Positions 17,252 to 25,412 of a DNA stretch of 64,000 bases are shown one piece after another. Both the position numbers and the translations under genes were made by a program. The number at the start of each line of letters is the position of its first letter. Position 1 is the stretch's first letter. Source of the DNA: ZC4RG20 sp963782445 (GTDB taxonomy: Bacteria > Pseudomonadota > Gammaproteobacteria > Steroidobacterales > Rariloculaceae); the NCBI GenBank assembly GCA_963782445.1, contig CAWAJM010000001.1, positions 2,604,001 to 2,668,000 on the forward strand, read 5' to 3'. A model generated the notes under the pieces. That model worked only from the letters and a program-made list of their open reading frames with translations, made no database searches and was not told the DNA's origin.

Positions 17252-18740
17252 TGTCCGGCGCCTTCGCCTGCGGCGTGCCGGGCTCCGGCAAATACAGCTC
17301 CACAAACGCATCCACGGTCAGGGCTTCCAGCCGCCGCAGATCGCCGCACACGGCCTCGATGCGCTCCACGCGCGGGGCGTCGAGACGCGTCGCGAGATTG
17401 CGCCGCTGTTTTTCGAGCAGCAACGGCACGCCCTCGGCCCGGCGCCGTCGATGGCCCGGGGGGTACTCGATCTCGACGCGCCGGCTGCGCGAGCCGTCGC
17501 GGAACGACACCTGTACGGCATTGCCGATCGCGCGCTTGTCCGGATCGAAGTAGTCGGCCGTGAAGCGCTCGTTCTCGGTCACGTGCATGCGCTCGCGCAA
17601 CGCATCGATGCGCGGATCTGCGGCCGCCTCGTCCTCGTAGTCCTCCGCGGCAAGCCGCCCGCGCACCAGGGCCGTCGCGACCATGTACTGCAGGCAGTGG
17701 TCGCGGTCGGCGGGATTCGCGAGCGGTCCGGTCTTGTCGATGATGCGCACAGCGGCCCGCTGCGTCTCGATTTCGACGCGTTCGATCGCGTCCAGCCGGC
17801 CGGCGACCTCGGGATGCAGCGCGAGCGCCGCCTCGACGGCCGTCTGGGCGTGAAACTCGGCCGGAAACGCAACCTTGAAGAGCACGTTCTCCATGACGTA
17901 CGCGCCGAGAGGCCGGGCCAGCCGGAGCTCGCGGCCGCGGAACAACGCGTCCTGAAACCCCCATTCCGAGGCGGTCAGCACCGAGGGGTAGCCCATCTCG
18001 CCGCGACAGGCCAGCAGCGCGAGCCGCACGCCCCGGCTCGCCGCGTCGCCGGCGGCCCAGCTCTTGCGCGAGCCCGTATTCGGCGCATGGCGGTAGGTGC
18101 GCAGCGCGCCGCCGTCGAGCCAGGCGTTCGATACGGCGGCGACGATTTGCTCGCGCGTACCGCCGAGCAGCCGCGTCGCGACGGCGGTGCTCGCGATGCG
18201 CACGAGCAGCACGTGATCGAGGCCAACCTCGTTGAAAGCGTTCTCGAGCGCGAGCACGCCCTGGATCTCGTAGGCGGCGATCGCCGCCGAGAGCACGTCG
18301 CCCATCGTCGGCACCGGTCCGCCGCGCGCGCGCTCGCGCCGCGCGACATAGTCCGCGACCGCGAGAATCGCGGCGAAGTTGTCCGATGGGTGGCCCCACT
18401 CGGCCGCGAGCCAGGTGTCGTTGAAGTCGAGCCAGCGAATCAGCGCGCCGAGATTGAAGGCGGCCGTGACCGGATCGAGCTCGATGCCGAGACCGGGAAC
18501 GCGGGCGCCGCCCGGCAGCACGGCGCCGGGGACGACCGGCCCGAGCAGGCGCGTGCAGGCCGGATAGCCGAGCGCAAGCATCGCGCAGCCGAGAGCATCC
18601 ATGAGCGCATAGCGAGCCATACTGCGCGCCTCGGCGCTCGACGGCGGGCCGCCGACGACGTAGTCGGCGATCTGCATCAGCAACAGATCGGGTGCCGGAC
18701 GGTGGGCGTCCCGCGTGCCCCGCTTCGCGTTCCGGCTCAT
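17244..18740 (-). CDS. prpD: 2-methylcitrate dehydratase (MmgE/PrpD family)
   Basis: A 498-residue MmgE/PrpD protein, close to the usual length of about 480. Family features include the N-terminal MARYALMDALGC, RWLDFNDTWLAAEWGHPSDN and the AGDAASRGVRLA segment. It converts 2-methylcitrate to 2-methyl-cis-aconitate. Its lead position in the operon and the following prpB and prpC fix the assignment. The ATG at 18740 is chosen because GAGG lies 7 bases upstream; an ATG at 18755 in the same frame is a weaker option. No PrpR-type regulator is adjacent. Confidence 0.9.
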   Translation of the reverse strand: MSRNAKRGTRDAHRPAPDLLLMQIADYVVGGPPSSAEARSMARYALMDALGCAMLALGYPACTRLLGPVVPGAVLPGGARVPGLGIELDPVTAAFNLGALIRWLDFNDTWLAAEWGHPSDNFAAILAVADYVARRERARGGPVPTMGDVLSAAIAAYEIQGVLALENAFNEVGLDHVLLVRIASTAVATRLLGGTREQIVAAVSNAWLDGGALRTYRHAPNTGSRKSWAAGDAASRGVRLALLACRGEMGYPSVLTASEWGFQDALFRGRELRLARPLGAYVMENVLFKVAFPAEFHAQTAVEAALALHPEVAGRLDAIERVEIETQRAAVRIIDKTGPLANPADRDHCLQYMVATALVRGRLAAEDYEDEAAADPRIDALRERMHVTENERFTADYFDPDKRAIGNAVQVSFRDGSRSRRVEIEYPPGHRRRRAEGVPLLLEKQRRNLATRLDAPRVERIEAVCGDLRRLEALTVDAFVELYLPEPGTPQAKAPDND

Positions 18741-18913
18741 CCCGCCGCCTCGCATGGCTCAAATCGCCGCCAATATAGCAGCTCGCCGCACGGGGCCCGA
18801 AACGCGGCGCGTACCGCGGTTCTGTGAAACAGCTTCGGGAAACGGCGCGTACACCGCTGCAGACTGGCGCCCGATAGGCCGTGATCGGCCGCCATGCTGG
18901 GCTAGAACGCGTC

Positions 18914-20218
18914 ATGTACGAGCACCACTTCGGTCTGCAACGGCCCGTGTTTCCACGTGGCATCGCGAACGAAGCGGCCGTCTTCCTCGGCGGGCCCCGC
19001 GCGGCCGTCGTCGAGCATGTGGAGATCGCCTCCTCGACTCCGGACTCCGTCATCGTCCTGTACGGACCGCCCGGCCTCGGCAAGACGACGCTGGCAGCCC
19101 ATGCGCTGCGCGCGGACGGCACCCGGCTCGCGATCGGCTGGCTCGCGGCCGCCCCGCAGACGCCTCACGAGCTGCTCGAGCTGCTGCTGGCCGAGTTCGG
19201 GTTCGAGACCTATCGGTTCAGCCGCGCCGAACGGCTGCAGGCTTGGCGCCACTATCTGCGCGAGCTCGCCGCGACGGAAAGCCGCGCGGCCGTCGGCGTC
19301 GAGAACGCCGACGCGGTGCCCGTGGCGGCCTTGGCAACGCTCGAAGGGCTCACGCGCGCCGATCCGAACGGCGCGGCCGGCGCCCATCTGTTGCTCATGG
19401 GCGGCCCCTCGCTGCCGAGCCTGCTCGAGGACGCGGCGCTCGAGCCCCTGCGCCAGCGGCTGCGGCTCCGCAAGGCCGTGTCGCCCTTCACCGCCGAGGA
19501 AACCGAAGCCTATTTGCGCCACGCCGTCGAGCTGGCGGGCGGCCGCTTCGACGCTGTGTTCGCACCCGGCTCGGCTCGCGCCGTGCACGCCTGGTCGGCC
19601 GGCGTGGCCCGGGTCGTCAACAATCTCTGCGAGAGCGCTCTCATGCTGGCCGCACGGCAAGGCGCCACGGTCACGCCCGAGCTGCTCGCCTGGACGGCCA
19701 TCGAGCTCTGCGGCCTGCGGGCCGCCTCCAACGGGCCGGCGGCCGCCACGGCACCGTCCCGCAAGGGGGAAGCCGACATCGAAGGCGCCGAGACGACGAT
19801 CCTGCCCGGCAGCCCGATCGAGCCCGCCGACGACGGCGCCGGCCCCGAGGTTGCCGCGGCCCCGGCCCTCGAACCTTGCCGGACGGCCGATCTCGAGTTG
19901 GCTGCCGACCTCGACTTGGCCGCCGACCTCGAACCGGCGGCGGCACTCGAACCGGCCGCCGAACTCGGCCCGGGCGCCGAGCTCGACCTCGCCCTCGAAC
20001 TCGATTCCGCCGGCGCTCCCGCCACAAAGCCGGAGACCATTCCGACGCTGACCGATTCGGTCGGCGAACGCGACGACGCGCCCCCCGCCGAGCGGTGGTC
20101 CAACGACGACTTCGAGTCGATGAGCGCGGCGCTCGCGTCGGCGCTTTTCGAGGACGACCCGGGCGACGAACCCACCGGCCAGCCGCCCAAGGCCGCGGCA
20201 GGACTCAATCGGCGGTGA
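18914..20218 (+). CDS. ExeA/GspA-like AAA protein with degenerate Walker B and acidic repeat tail
   Basis: A 434-residue protein. The N-terminus MYEHHFGLQRPVF matches the start of ExeA/GspA ATPases, and Walker A (GPPGLGKT) is intact near residues 51-58. Where ExeA has the Walker B DEAQ, this protein reads ENAD (in VGVENADAVPV), so both catalytic acids are changed. The sensor region (RLRLRKAVSPFTAEETEAYL, RVVNNLCESALMLA) is otherwise well kept. Residues about 300-380 are a run of Ala/Leu/Asp/Glu units (such as DLAADLEPAAALEPAA). No secretion, pilus or transposase genes are near. It probably binds ATP but hydrolyses it poorly. The last 14 bp overlap the convergent next gene. Confidence 0.75.
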   Translation: MYEHHFGLQRPVFPRGIANEAAVFLGGPRAAVVEHVEIASSTPDSVIVLYGPPGLGKTTLAAHALRADGTRLAIGWLAAAPQTPHELLELLLAEFGFETYRFSRAERLQAWRHYLRELAATESRAAVGVENADAVPVAALATLEGLTRADPNGAAGAHLLLMGGPSLPSLLEDAALEPLRQRLRLRKAVSPFTAEETEAYLRHAVELAGGRFDAVFAPGSARAVHAWSAGVARVVNNLCESALMLAARQGATVTPELLAWTAIELCGLRAASNGPAAATAPSRKGEADIEGAETTILPGSPIEPADDGAGPEVAAAPALEPCRTADLELAADLDLAADLEPAAALEPAAELGPGAELDLALELDSAGAPATKPETIPTLTDSVGERDDAPPAERWSNDDFESMSAALASALFEDDPGDEPTGQPPKAAAGLNRR

Positions 20219-20630
20219 AGCCCGCCGCCCCCACACCGCGCGCGCATACGGCCTCGTCCTCGTCGCCCGTGCCGCCGCTCGCCCCTGCCGCACCGAGAAT
20301 CCGGCCGTCGGCGTCCCGAATCAGCACGGCTCCGGGTTGCGGCAGGAAACGCCCCTGAGCCGTTGCGGCCAAGGCCACGAAGAAATTCGGGTTGTCCTTC
20401 GCACGCGCGGCAAGCGTCCGGCTCGACGCGCCCATCCCGACGGCCGCCCAAGCTTTGCCTCGCGCGACGTCGAAGCGGAACATGCTCGCCCCGTCCTCGC
20501 GCTGCATCGCTTTGAGATCGCCCGCGGCGTCGAGCACGACGACCGTGAGCGGCGGAATCTTCATCTCTCGCGCCGCGGCCAGCGCTTCGGCGACGATCTT
20601 GTTGGCCTGTTCGAGCGTTAGGTCGGACAT
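20205..20630 (-). CDS. GlcG/HbpS-like heme-binding protein
   Basis: A 141-residue protein of the GlcG/HbpS (DUF336) family. The family signature is seen in LTLEQANKIVAEALAAA, VVVLDAAGDLKAMQREDGA and the C-terminal GGTGDEDEAVCARG. The family binds haem or small ligands; GlcG sits in glycolate and aromatic operons. The ATG at 20630 is preceded by GGGAG. It lies on the minus strand convergent with the ExeA-like gene, and downstream of the GNAT gene on the same strand (131-bp gap). Confidence 0.85.
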   Translation of the reverse strand: MSDLTLEQANKIVAEALAAAREMKIPPLTVVVLDAAGDLKAMQREDGASMFRFDVARGKAWAAVGMGASSRTLAARAKDNPNFFVALAATAQGRFLPQPGAVLIRDADGRILGAAGASGGTGDEDEAVCARGVGAAGFTAD

Positions 20631-20761
20631 CGTTTCTCCCTGGGGGTTGTGGTCGGTATTGATGCCTCGGCGGCTCTCCAGGGACGGATGCACGCCGTCC
20701 CCGAAAGCGGCCCTTATGCACGGGACTCCGTCGACCGCCAACGCGAGAACCCGTTCATGAA

Positions 20762-21388
20762 TCATACGGACTCACAGCCACGCCGCCGCGACCGCTCCGG
20801 CGCCCGCCAGTCTTCGGCGAGCATGGCCCAGCGCAGGTGATCGCGCCACCGGCCGCCGAGCTTCAGGAACCGCGGCGAGAGACCCTCGAGCCGAAACCCG
20901 AGACCGGAGACGAGCGCGATCGAGCGGACGTTGTCCGGCTGGATATTCGCCTCGAGCCGATGCAGGCCGTGCTCGCGGAACCCGAGCGCCACGACGAGGC
21001 GCAGCGCCTCGCGCATGTAACCGCGGCCTGCGAAGGGCAGCAGCGCGTAGTAGCCCAGCGAAGCCGACTGGAACGAGTAGCGGACGATGTCGTTGATGTT
21101 GATGACGCCGGCGAGCGCGCCCGAGGCATCGTCCACGACGAAATAGGACTCCTGATTGCCGTGGCGCTGGCGGCGCAGGTAGGCGCGGTATTCCTCGGCC
21201 GTCGCGGGCGCGGCGACATAGGCCGAATGCAGTGCGCGGCTGCGGCGCACGGCCTCGAGGAACTCCGGTTGCCGGCGCGGCCTCGGCCGCTCGAGGTGGA
21301 AGGCCGGCCGGGCGGCGGGCGCGAGGGCTCCGAGGCCATCCCCCCTGCGCCCACCTTCTTCGGCCGCGGGCCGGAATTGCCGACTCAC
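20762..21388 (-). CDS. GNAT family acetyltransferase, RimJ/RimL type
   Basis: A 208-residue protein with the RimJ/RimL fold. The acetyl-CoA loop reads LPFAGRGYMREALRLVV, preceded by SLGYYALLP and followed by HRLEANIQPDNVRSIALVSGLGFRLEG, the usual motif A and B. It probably acetylates an N-terminal amine of a protein or peptide. The GTG at 21388 has GGAGGG about 6 bases upstream. The first 25 residues are low complexity, so a later start is possible. Confidence 0.85.
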   Translation of the reverse strand: MSRQFRPAAEEGGRRGDGLGALAPAARPAFHLERPRPRRQPEFLEAVRRSRALHSAYVAAPATAEEYRAYLRRQRHGNQESYFVVDDASGALAGVININDIVRYSFQSASLGYYALLPFAGRGYMREALRLVVALGFREHGLHRLEANIQPDNVRSIALVSGLGFRLEGLSPRFLKLGGRWRDHLRWAMLAEDWRAPERSRRRGCESV

Positions 21389-21434
21389 GCCCTACCCTCC
21401 GGTTACCGTCTCGAGCGGCCGCTCGGCCGACGGC

Positions 21435-22736
21435 TCAGTGTTCGGCCGATTCCGCCGACTTGTCCCAGTCTTTCTTGCCGCTGTCCTTGCCGGCGACCGA
21501 GTACAGCACCTGCGCGTTGCGCGTCTTTTGGAAATCTTCGAGCGACTCGCCGCGCATGGCCGCATAGATGTGCAGATTCGTCGTGCCGAGTACGGCGCCG
21601 AGCTTCTCGAGCATGAAGAAGATCACGCCATAGTGAATCAGCGCGCGCCAATCGCGCCGCCGCAGCATGTCGCGCTCCTCTTCGGTCAGGCCGGCGTCCT
21701 CGAACGCACCTTCCGGATCCGTGAGGAACCGTTCGCGGTGGACGGGCTCGACGAGCCGGTGCAGGAAATCGTTGAGACGATAGGCGCGCATGCTCGTATC
21801 GAGCGTGAACGGATAAGTGCCCTCGAGCTTTTCGATGCCCGACCACTCGTGATCGATGCGCTGGCGGTACTCGTCGGCCCACTCCGCGGCCGGCGGCGCC
21901 TCGTCGTCCTCGAAGACCATGGCCGCGATCGGCGTCATCGACGGCAGATAATAGGACTGATGGATTTTCTTCGCCGTCGGCGACAAAGCGCCGCGCATGA
22001 TGAGCCACATGACGACCTCGGCCCCCTCGAGACCGCCGAGCTTCGCGTACTCGGCGATCGTGATCTCCGTCAGACGTTCCGGATCGCGCGCGAGCAGGTC
22101 CATGAACTCCATGTCCCAGGGGGTGTTGTTGAAGCCGGCCCGCTCGCCGTGGACCTGATGCGAGAGACCGCCCGTGCCGACCACGACGACGTCGAGGTCC
22201 TCCGGGTAGCTCTGGATCGCCTTACGCAGCGAGCGGCCGAGCTTGAAACAGCGCCGCGCGGACGGGATCGGAAACTCGAGCACGCCGACCTGCAGCGGCA
22301 CGATGGCGCCCGGCCAGTCCGGCTCGTGCGGCCAGAGCAGCGATAGCGGCGACATACAGCCGTGGTCGAGCCCGCGGCCCTGGAAGAACGAAAGGTCGAA
22401 CTCGTCGGCGACGAGGCCGCGCGCTATATGCTGCGCGAGCTTCGGGTGTCCCTTGACGGGCGGCAGGTCCCGCGCGCCGCCGCCCTCGTCGGCCACCGGG
22501 TAAGCGTCGCCGACCCCGAGCGCGAAGTGGGAATAGTGATCGAAGAAAAACGACGTGACGTGATCGTTATAGATAAAGAACAGCACGTCCGGGTTCTTGT
22601 CGCGCAGCCACTGCTGCACGGGCTTGTATCCCTCGAAAATCGGTTGCCAGACGCGATCCTGCTGCTTGTTCGTGTCGAGCGCGAACCCGATCGTGGGCGT
22701 ATGGGACGTTGCGATCCCGCCGACAATCCTAGCCAT
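21435..22736 (-). CDS. Gallate dioxygenase (fused LigB-LigA extradiol dioxygenase)
   Basis: A 433-residue single-chain class III extradiol dioxygenase. Residues 1-280 are LigB-like, with SHTP near residue 11, NDHV near 58, VVVGTGGLSHQVHGER and a GARDLPPV loop. Residues about 300-420 are LigA-like (LNDFLHRL, the GLTEEERDMLRRRDW helix and GAVLGTTNLHIYAAMRG). The fused order and length match gallate dioxygenases GalA and DesB, which open gallate to 4-oxalomesaconate, the substrate of LigJ at 4494-5495. Protocatechuate 4,5-dioxygenase activity is possible. The dioxygenase is separated from ligJ-ligK by about 15 kb. Confidence 0.88.
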   Translation of the reverse strand: MARIVGGIATSHTPTIGFALDTNKQQDRVWQPIFEGYKPVQQWLRDKNPDVLFFIYNDHVTSFFFDHYSHFALGVGDAYPVADEGGGARDLPPVKGHPKLAQHIARGLVADEFDLSFFQGRGLDHGCMSPLSLLWPHEPDWPGAIVPLQVGVLEFPIPSARRCFKLGRSLRKAIQSYPEDLDVVVVGTGGLSHQVHGERAGFNNTPWDMEFMDLLARDPERLTEITIAEYAKLGGLEGAEVVMWLIMRGALSPTAKKIHQSYYLPSMTPIAAMVFEDDEAPPAAEWADEYRQRIDHEWSGIEKLEGTYPFTLDTSMRAYRLNDFLHRLVEPVHRERFLTDPEGAFEDAGLTEEERDMLRRRDWRALIHYGVIFFMLEKLGAVLGTTNLHIYAAMRGESLEDFQKTRNAQVLYSVAGKDSGKKDWDKSAESAEH

Positions 22737-23000
22737 CGAAGACTCCTCAGTTAGTGGGCCGCGTCGGCGCGCGGCGGCGTCTCGGCCGGGGGGCGGCCGC
22801 CGGCCTCAAAATCTCGAAGCGGCCCGCCAGGGGCCGCCGTGCAGGATACGGGGTCCGCCGCCTTTTTGCTAAACGCACCGCCGCCGCCCCGCTGCCGGAG
22901 CGGCCACGGGTCACCGCGCACGCCGTCGGCGCACCGGGACCGGCCGGCGCGCTTTACGGCCGGGGCGCGCTAGGCGCCCGGCCGTGGCCAGGCGGCCGGC

Positions 23001-23609
23001 TCAGGCCGCGTCGAACCGCTCGCTCGCGAAGCGCCAGTTCAGAACGCCCTCGAGCAGCGTCTTGAGGTAATCCGGCCGGCGATTCTGGTAGTCGAGGTAG
23101 TAGGCGTGCTCCCGAACGTCCACGGTCAGCAGGCAGTGCTTGCCGTGGGCCATCGGCGTATCGGCATTCGAAGTCGTCTCGATCGCGAGCATGCCGCCGT
23201 CGCTGACGAGCCAGGCCCAGCCGCTGCCGAAGCGCCCGCCGGCCGCCTTCGCGAACTGCTCCTTGAACTGATCGAGGCCGCCGAAGCCGCTTTCGATCGC
23301 CTTGCGCAGGCCCGCGCTCGGCTCCGTCTTCTCGGGCGTCAGGCTGTTCCAATAGAACGTGTGGTTCCAGACCTGGGCGCCGTTGTTGAACACGCCCGTC
23401 TTGTCCGGGTGGCCGACGACCTTGCGCACGAGGTCCTCGAGCGGCAGATCCGCGAACTCGGTCCCGGCGACGAGGTTGTTGAGATTGTTCACATAGGCTT
23501 GATGGTGCTTGCCGTAGTGAAACTCGATGGTCCTCTTCGAGATCGCCGGCGACAACGCATCCTCGGCCCAGGGAAGCTTCGGAAGCGAAAACGGCTGTGA
23601 CTCTGCCAC
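23001..23609 (-). CDS. sodB: Superoxide dismutase, Fe type
   Basis: A 202-residue Fe/Mn superoxide dismutase, the usual length. Metal ligands are His31, His83, Asp164 and His168 (in HYGKHHQAYV, NHTFYW and DVREHAYY). The Gln in GVFNNGAQVWNHTFYW is typical of the iron form. No signal peptide is seen, so it acts in the cytoplasm. The GTG at 23609 has AGGAGG upstream. A 7-bp hairpin (23648-23654 with 23661-23667) sits in its 5' leader. Confidence 0.95.
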   Translation of the reverse strand: MAESQPFSLPKLPWAEDALSPAISKRTIEFHYGKHHQAYVNNLNNLVAGTEFADLPLEDLVRKVVGHPDKTGVFNNGAQVWNHTFYWNSLTPEKTEPSAGLRKAIESGFGGLDQFKEQFAKAAGGRFGSGWAWLVSDGGMLAIETTSNADTPMAHGKHCLLTVDVREHAYYLDYQNRRPDYLKTLLEGVLNWRFASERFDAA

Positions 23610-23647
23610 GGGAACCTCCTTATTCTTGAGTTCTGCGTAGGTACGAA

Positions 23648-23667
23648 CCGCAAGACACAGCTTGCGG
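23648..23667 (-). promoter_or_regulatory. Hairpin in the sodB leader
   Basis: A perfect 7-bp stem CCGCAAG/CTTGCGG with a 6-base loop lies about 40 bp upstream of the sodB start. No T-run follows in either direction, so it is more likely a leader structure than a terminator. No iron-box pattern is claimed. Confidence 0.3.
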
Positions 23668-23789
23668 GCCCGTTGAAAAAAGGTAAGCGATCACAGTAGC
23701 GAACTGGCCGAACCCGCGCAAGCAGACGCGCCCCGGGCCTCGGGGGGGATATCGGTGCCCGCAGGCCGCAGGCCGCACGCTCGAGGCCT

Positions 23790-24335
23790 TCAGTCCGGCT
23801 CGCGGGGCGCGAGATAGCGTTCGAACTCCTGCTCGAACGCAAGCAGCTGCGGGTCCGCGAGCCGGTCCACATAAAGCCTGCCGTCGAGGTGATCGAACTC
23901 GTGCTGGAAGACGGTGGCGAGAAAGCCCTGCAGCTCGAACACTTCGGTGCCGCCCTCGAGCGTCGTGAAGCGCACGCGCACGTGCTGCGGCCGTTCGACG
24001 AACCCGCGCAGTCCCGGAATCGAAAGGCAGCCTTCCCAGTAACCCTGGGCGGCCGGATCGAGGACCTCGATCGTCGGATTGACGAATACGGTCAGCGGCA
24101 TGGCCGGAATCTCGCCGTAGCGGCTCGGTCCACCGGCGATCTCGATGATGGCGAGCCGGAGCGACTCGCCGATCTGCGGGGCGGCAAGACCGATGCCGCC
24201 GTAGTCGTGCAGCGTATCGGTCATGTCCCGCACGAGCGCGGCCAAGCCGGCGCTGCCGATGGCTTCGAGCGGAACGGGGCGGGCGATCCGGCGCAGGACC
24301 GGGTGGCCCATGCGCAGCACTTTTCGTATGGCCAT
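23790..24335 (-). CDS. def: Peptide deformylase
   Basis: A 181-residue deformylase with the three family motifs: GGIGLAAPQIG (46-56), EGCLSIPG with ligand Cys103 and QHEFDHLDG with His145, Glu146 and His149. It removes the formyl group from nascent proteins. The usual partner fmt is not adjacent; sodB follows 180 bp downstream on the same strand. It may be a second deformylase copy. Confidence 0.95.
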   Translation of the reverse strand: MAIRKVLRMGHPVLRRIARPVPLEAIGSAGLAALVRDMTDTLHDYGGIGLAAPQIGESLRLAIIEIAGGPSRYGEIPAMPLTVFVNPTIEVLDPAAQGYWEGCLSIPGLRGFVERPQHVRVRFTTLEGGTEVFELQGFLATVFQHEFDHLDGRLYVDRLADPQLLAFEQEFERYLAPREPD

Positions 24336-24501
24336 CGAGGCGGCGGCACTGCCGCGCGAACTGTTTGGAGCGGCATCATAGCAGTTCGACGGCCGCGGGC
24401 CCGCATAGCGGATTCCCCCTAGTAGAAATACGAAGCGACGGTTGCAGAGACGGGCACTTAGAATCCCGTGCGGCGGCGGGCAAGCGGAGATACGAACGGC
24501 G

Positions 24502-24948
24502 ATGAGCGTTGAATCAAGGGACGAGCGGCAGGCCTTGATCGCTCGCGAAGCCTACCTCAGGGCCGAGAAGCGGGGCTTCCGCGGCGGCGATCCCCTCGAT
24601 GACTGGCTCGCGGCCGAAGCCGAGGTCGATGCGCGCCTCGACGCGGCGTCCAGGAAACTCGAGCGCGACAGATTCACCGAGTACAAGACCTGGCTCAAAG
24701 CACAGATCGAAACGGTCAGCGCCCGGCTCGACGAGCTGCAGGAACGCGCCGGGGGCCTGCGCGGCCGCGCCCAGCAAGCACGCGAGCGCGAGCTCGCGCA
24801 GATCAAGGACGGGCGCGACGCGCTCGAAGCCAAGCTCGAGGCCCTGCGCAAGAAGGGCCGCAAAAAGCGCGACGAGCTCAAGCTGCAGGCCGAGCAACTA
24901 CTCGGCGAGCTCAAGCGCTCGCTCGACAAGGTGCATCGCGACAAATGA
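24502..24948 (+). CDS. DUF2934-type protein with coiled coil
   Basis: A 148-residue soluble protein. Residues 8-45 fit DUF2934 (IAREAYLRAEKRG...GDPLDDWLAAEAEV), a short helical motif seen in stress-related genes. Residues 50-148 are charged, heptad-like and rich in Lys, Glu and Arg, so they form a coiled coil. The ATG at 24502 has GGAG 12 bases upstream. It is followed 39 bp later by a small gene and then a Lon-like protease, and these may be co-expressed. No enzyme activity is expected. Confidence 0.7.
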   Translation: MSVESRDERQALIAREAYLRAEKRGFRGGDPLDDWLAAEAEVDARLDAASRKLERDRFTEYKTWLKAQIETVSARLDELQERAGGLRGRAQQARERELAQIKDGRDALEAKLEALRKKGRKKRDELKLQAEQLLGELKRSLDKVHRDK

Positions 24949-24987
24949 CCGCAGCGCCGCAGGGCGGCGCGACGAAGGGGGCAGGAG

Positions 24988-25242
24988 ATGAGGCTTCGGA
25001 CCGTGGGCATCAGCCTGCGCGAGAACGTGACGCGCATCGACCAATCCGCGTTGCAGAAAAATCTGCGCGCGCACGCGGGCATCGAGGACGTTTACTTTCG
25101 GATCGACGCGCAGTACGTGCTCTTCGTGCAGTACGATCCGCGCGTGCTCAGCGATTCGGCGCTGCTCGACCGGCTCTACCGCGAGGGTATTCACCCGGAG
25201 CCCGTGGCGCCCCGCCTCCGCAGCGCGCTCTCAAGGGCCTGA
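24988..25242 (+). CDS. Small conserved-looking protein of unknown function
   Basis: An 84-residue protein starting MRLRTVGISLRENVTRIDQ and ending with an Arg/Ala-rich tail. An RBS-like GGGGGCAGGAG directly precedes the ATG. Its alternating hydrophobic pattern (VYFRIDAQYVLFVQYDP) suggests a small ferredoxin-like alpha/beta fold similar to metal-binding domains but without their CxxC. I do not recognise the family. It sits between a DUF2934 gene and the Lon-like protease on the same strand. Confidence 0.55.
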   Translation: MRLRTVGISLRENVTRIDQSALQKNLRAHAGIEDVYFRIDAQYVLFVQYDPRVLSDSALLDRLYREGIHPEPVAPRLRSALSRA

Positions 25243-25412
25243 ATCCGCTCGTAATTACCTCGCCCCCCTGTCCTGGCCGAGCAGCGGCCCGCTCTGACCC
25301 GCCTGCGATTTTCTCGTAAAATCGAAGCCCGCCCGGCGATGCCCGAGGTCTGTCAGTCGCCTCCGGCCGCGCCGAGGGCGAGCCGCAGGCCAGAGATTGA
25401 CGAAACAATAAT

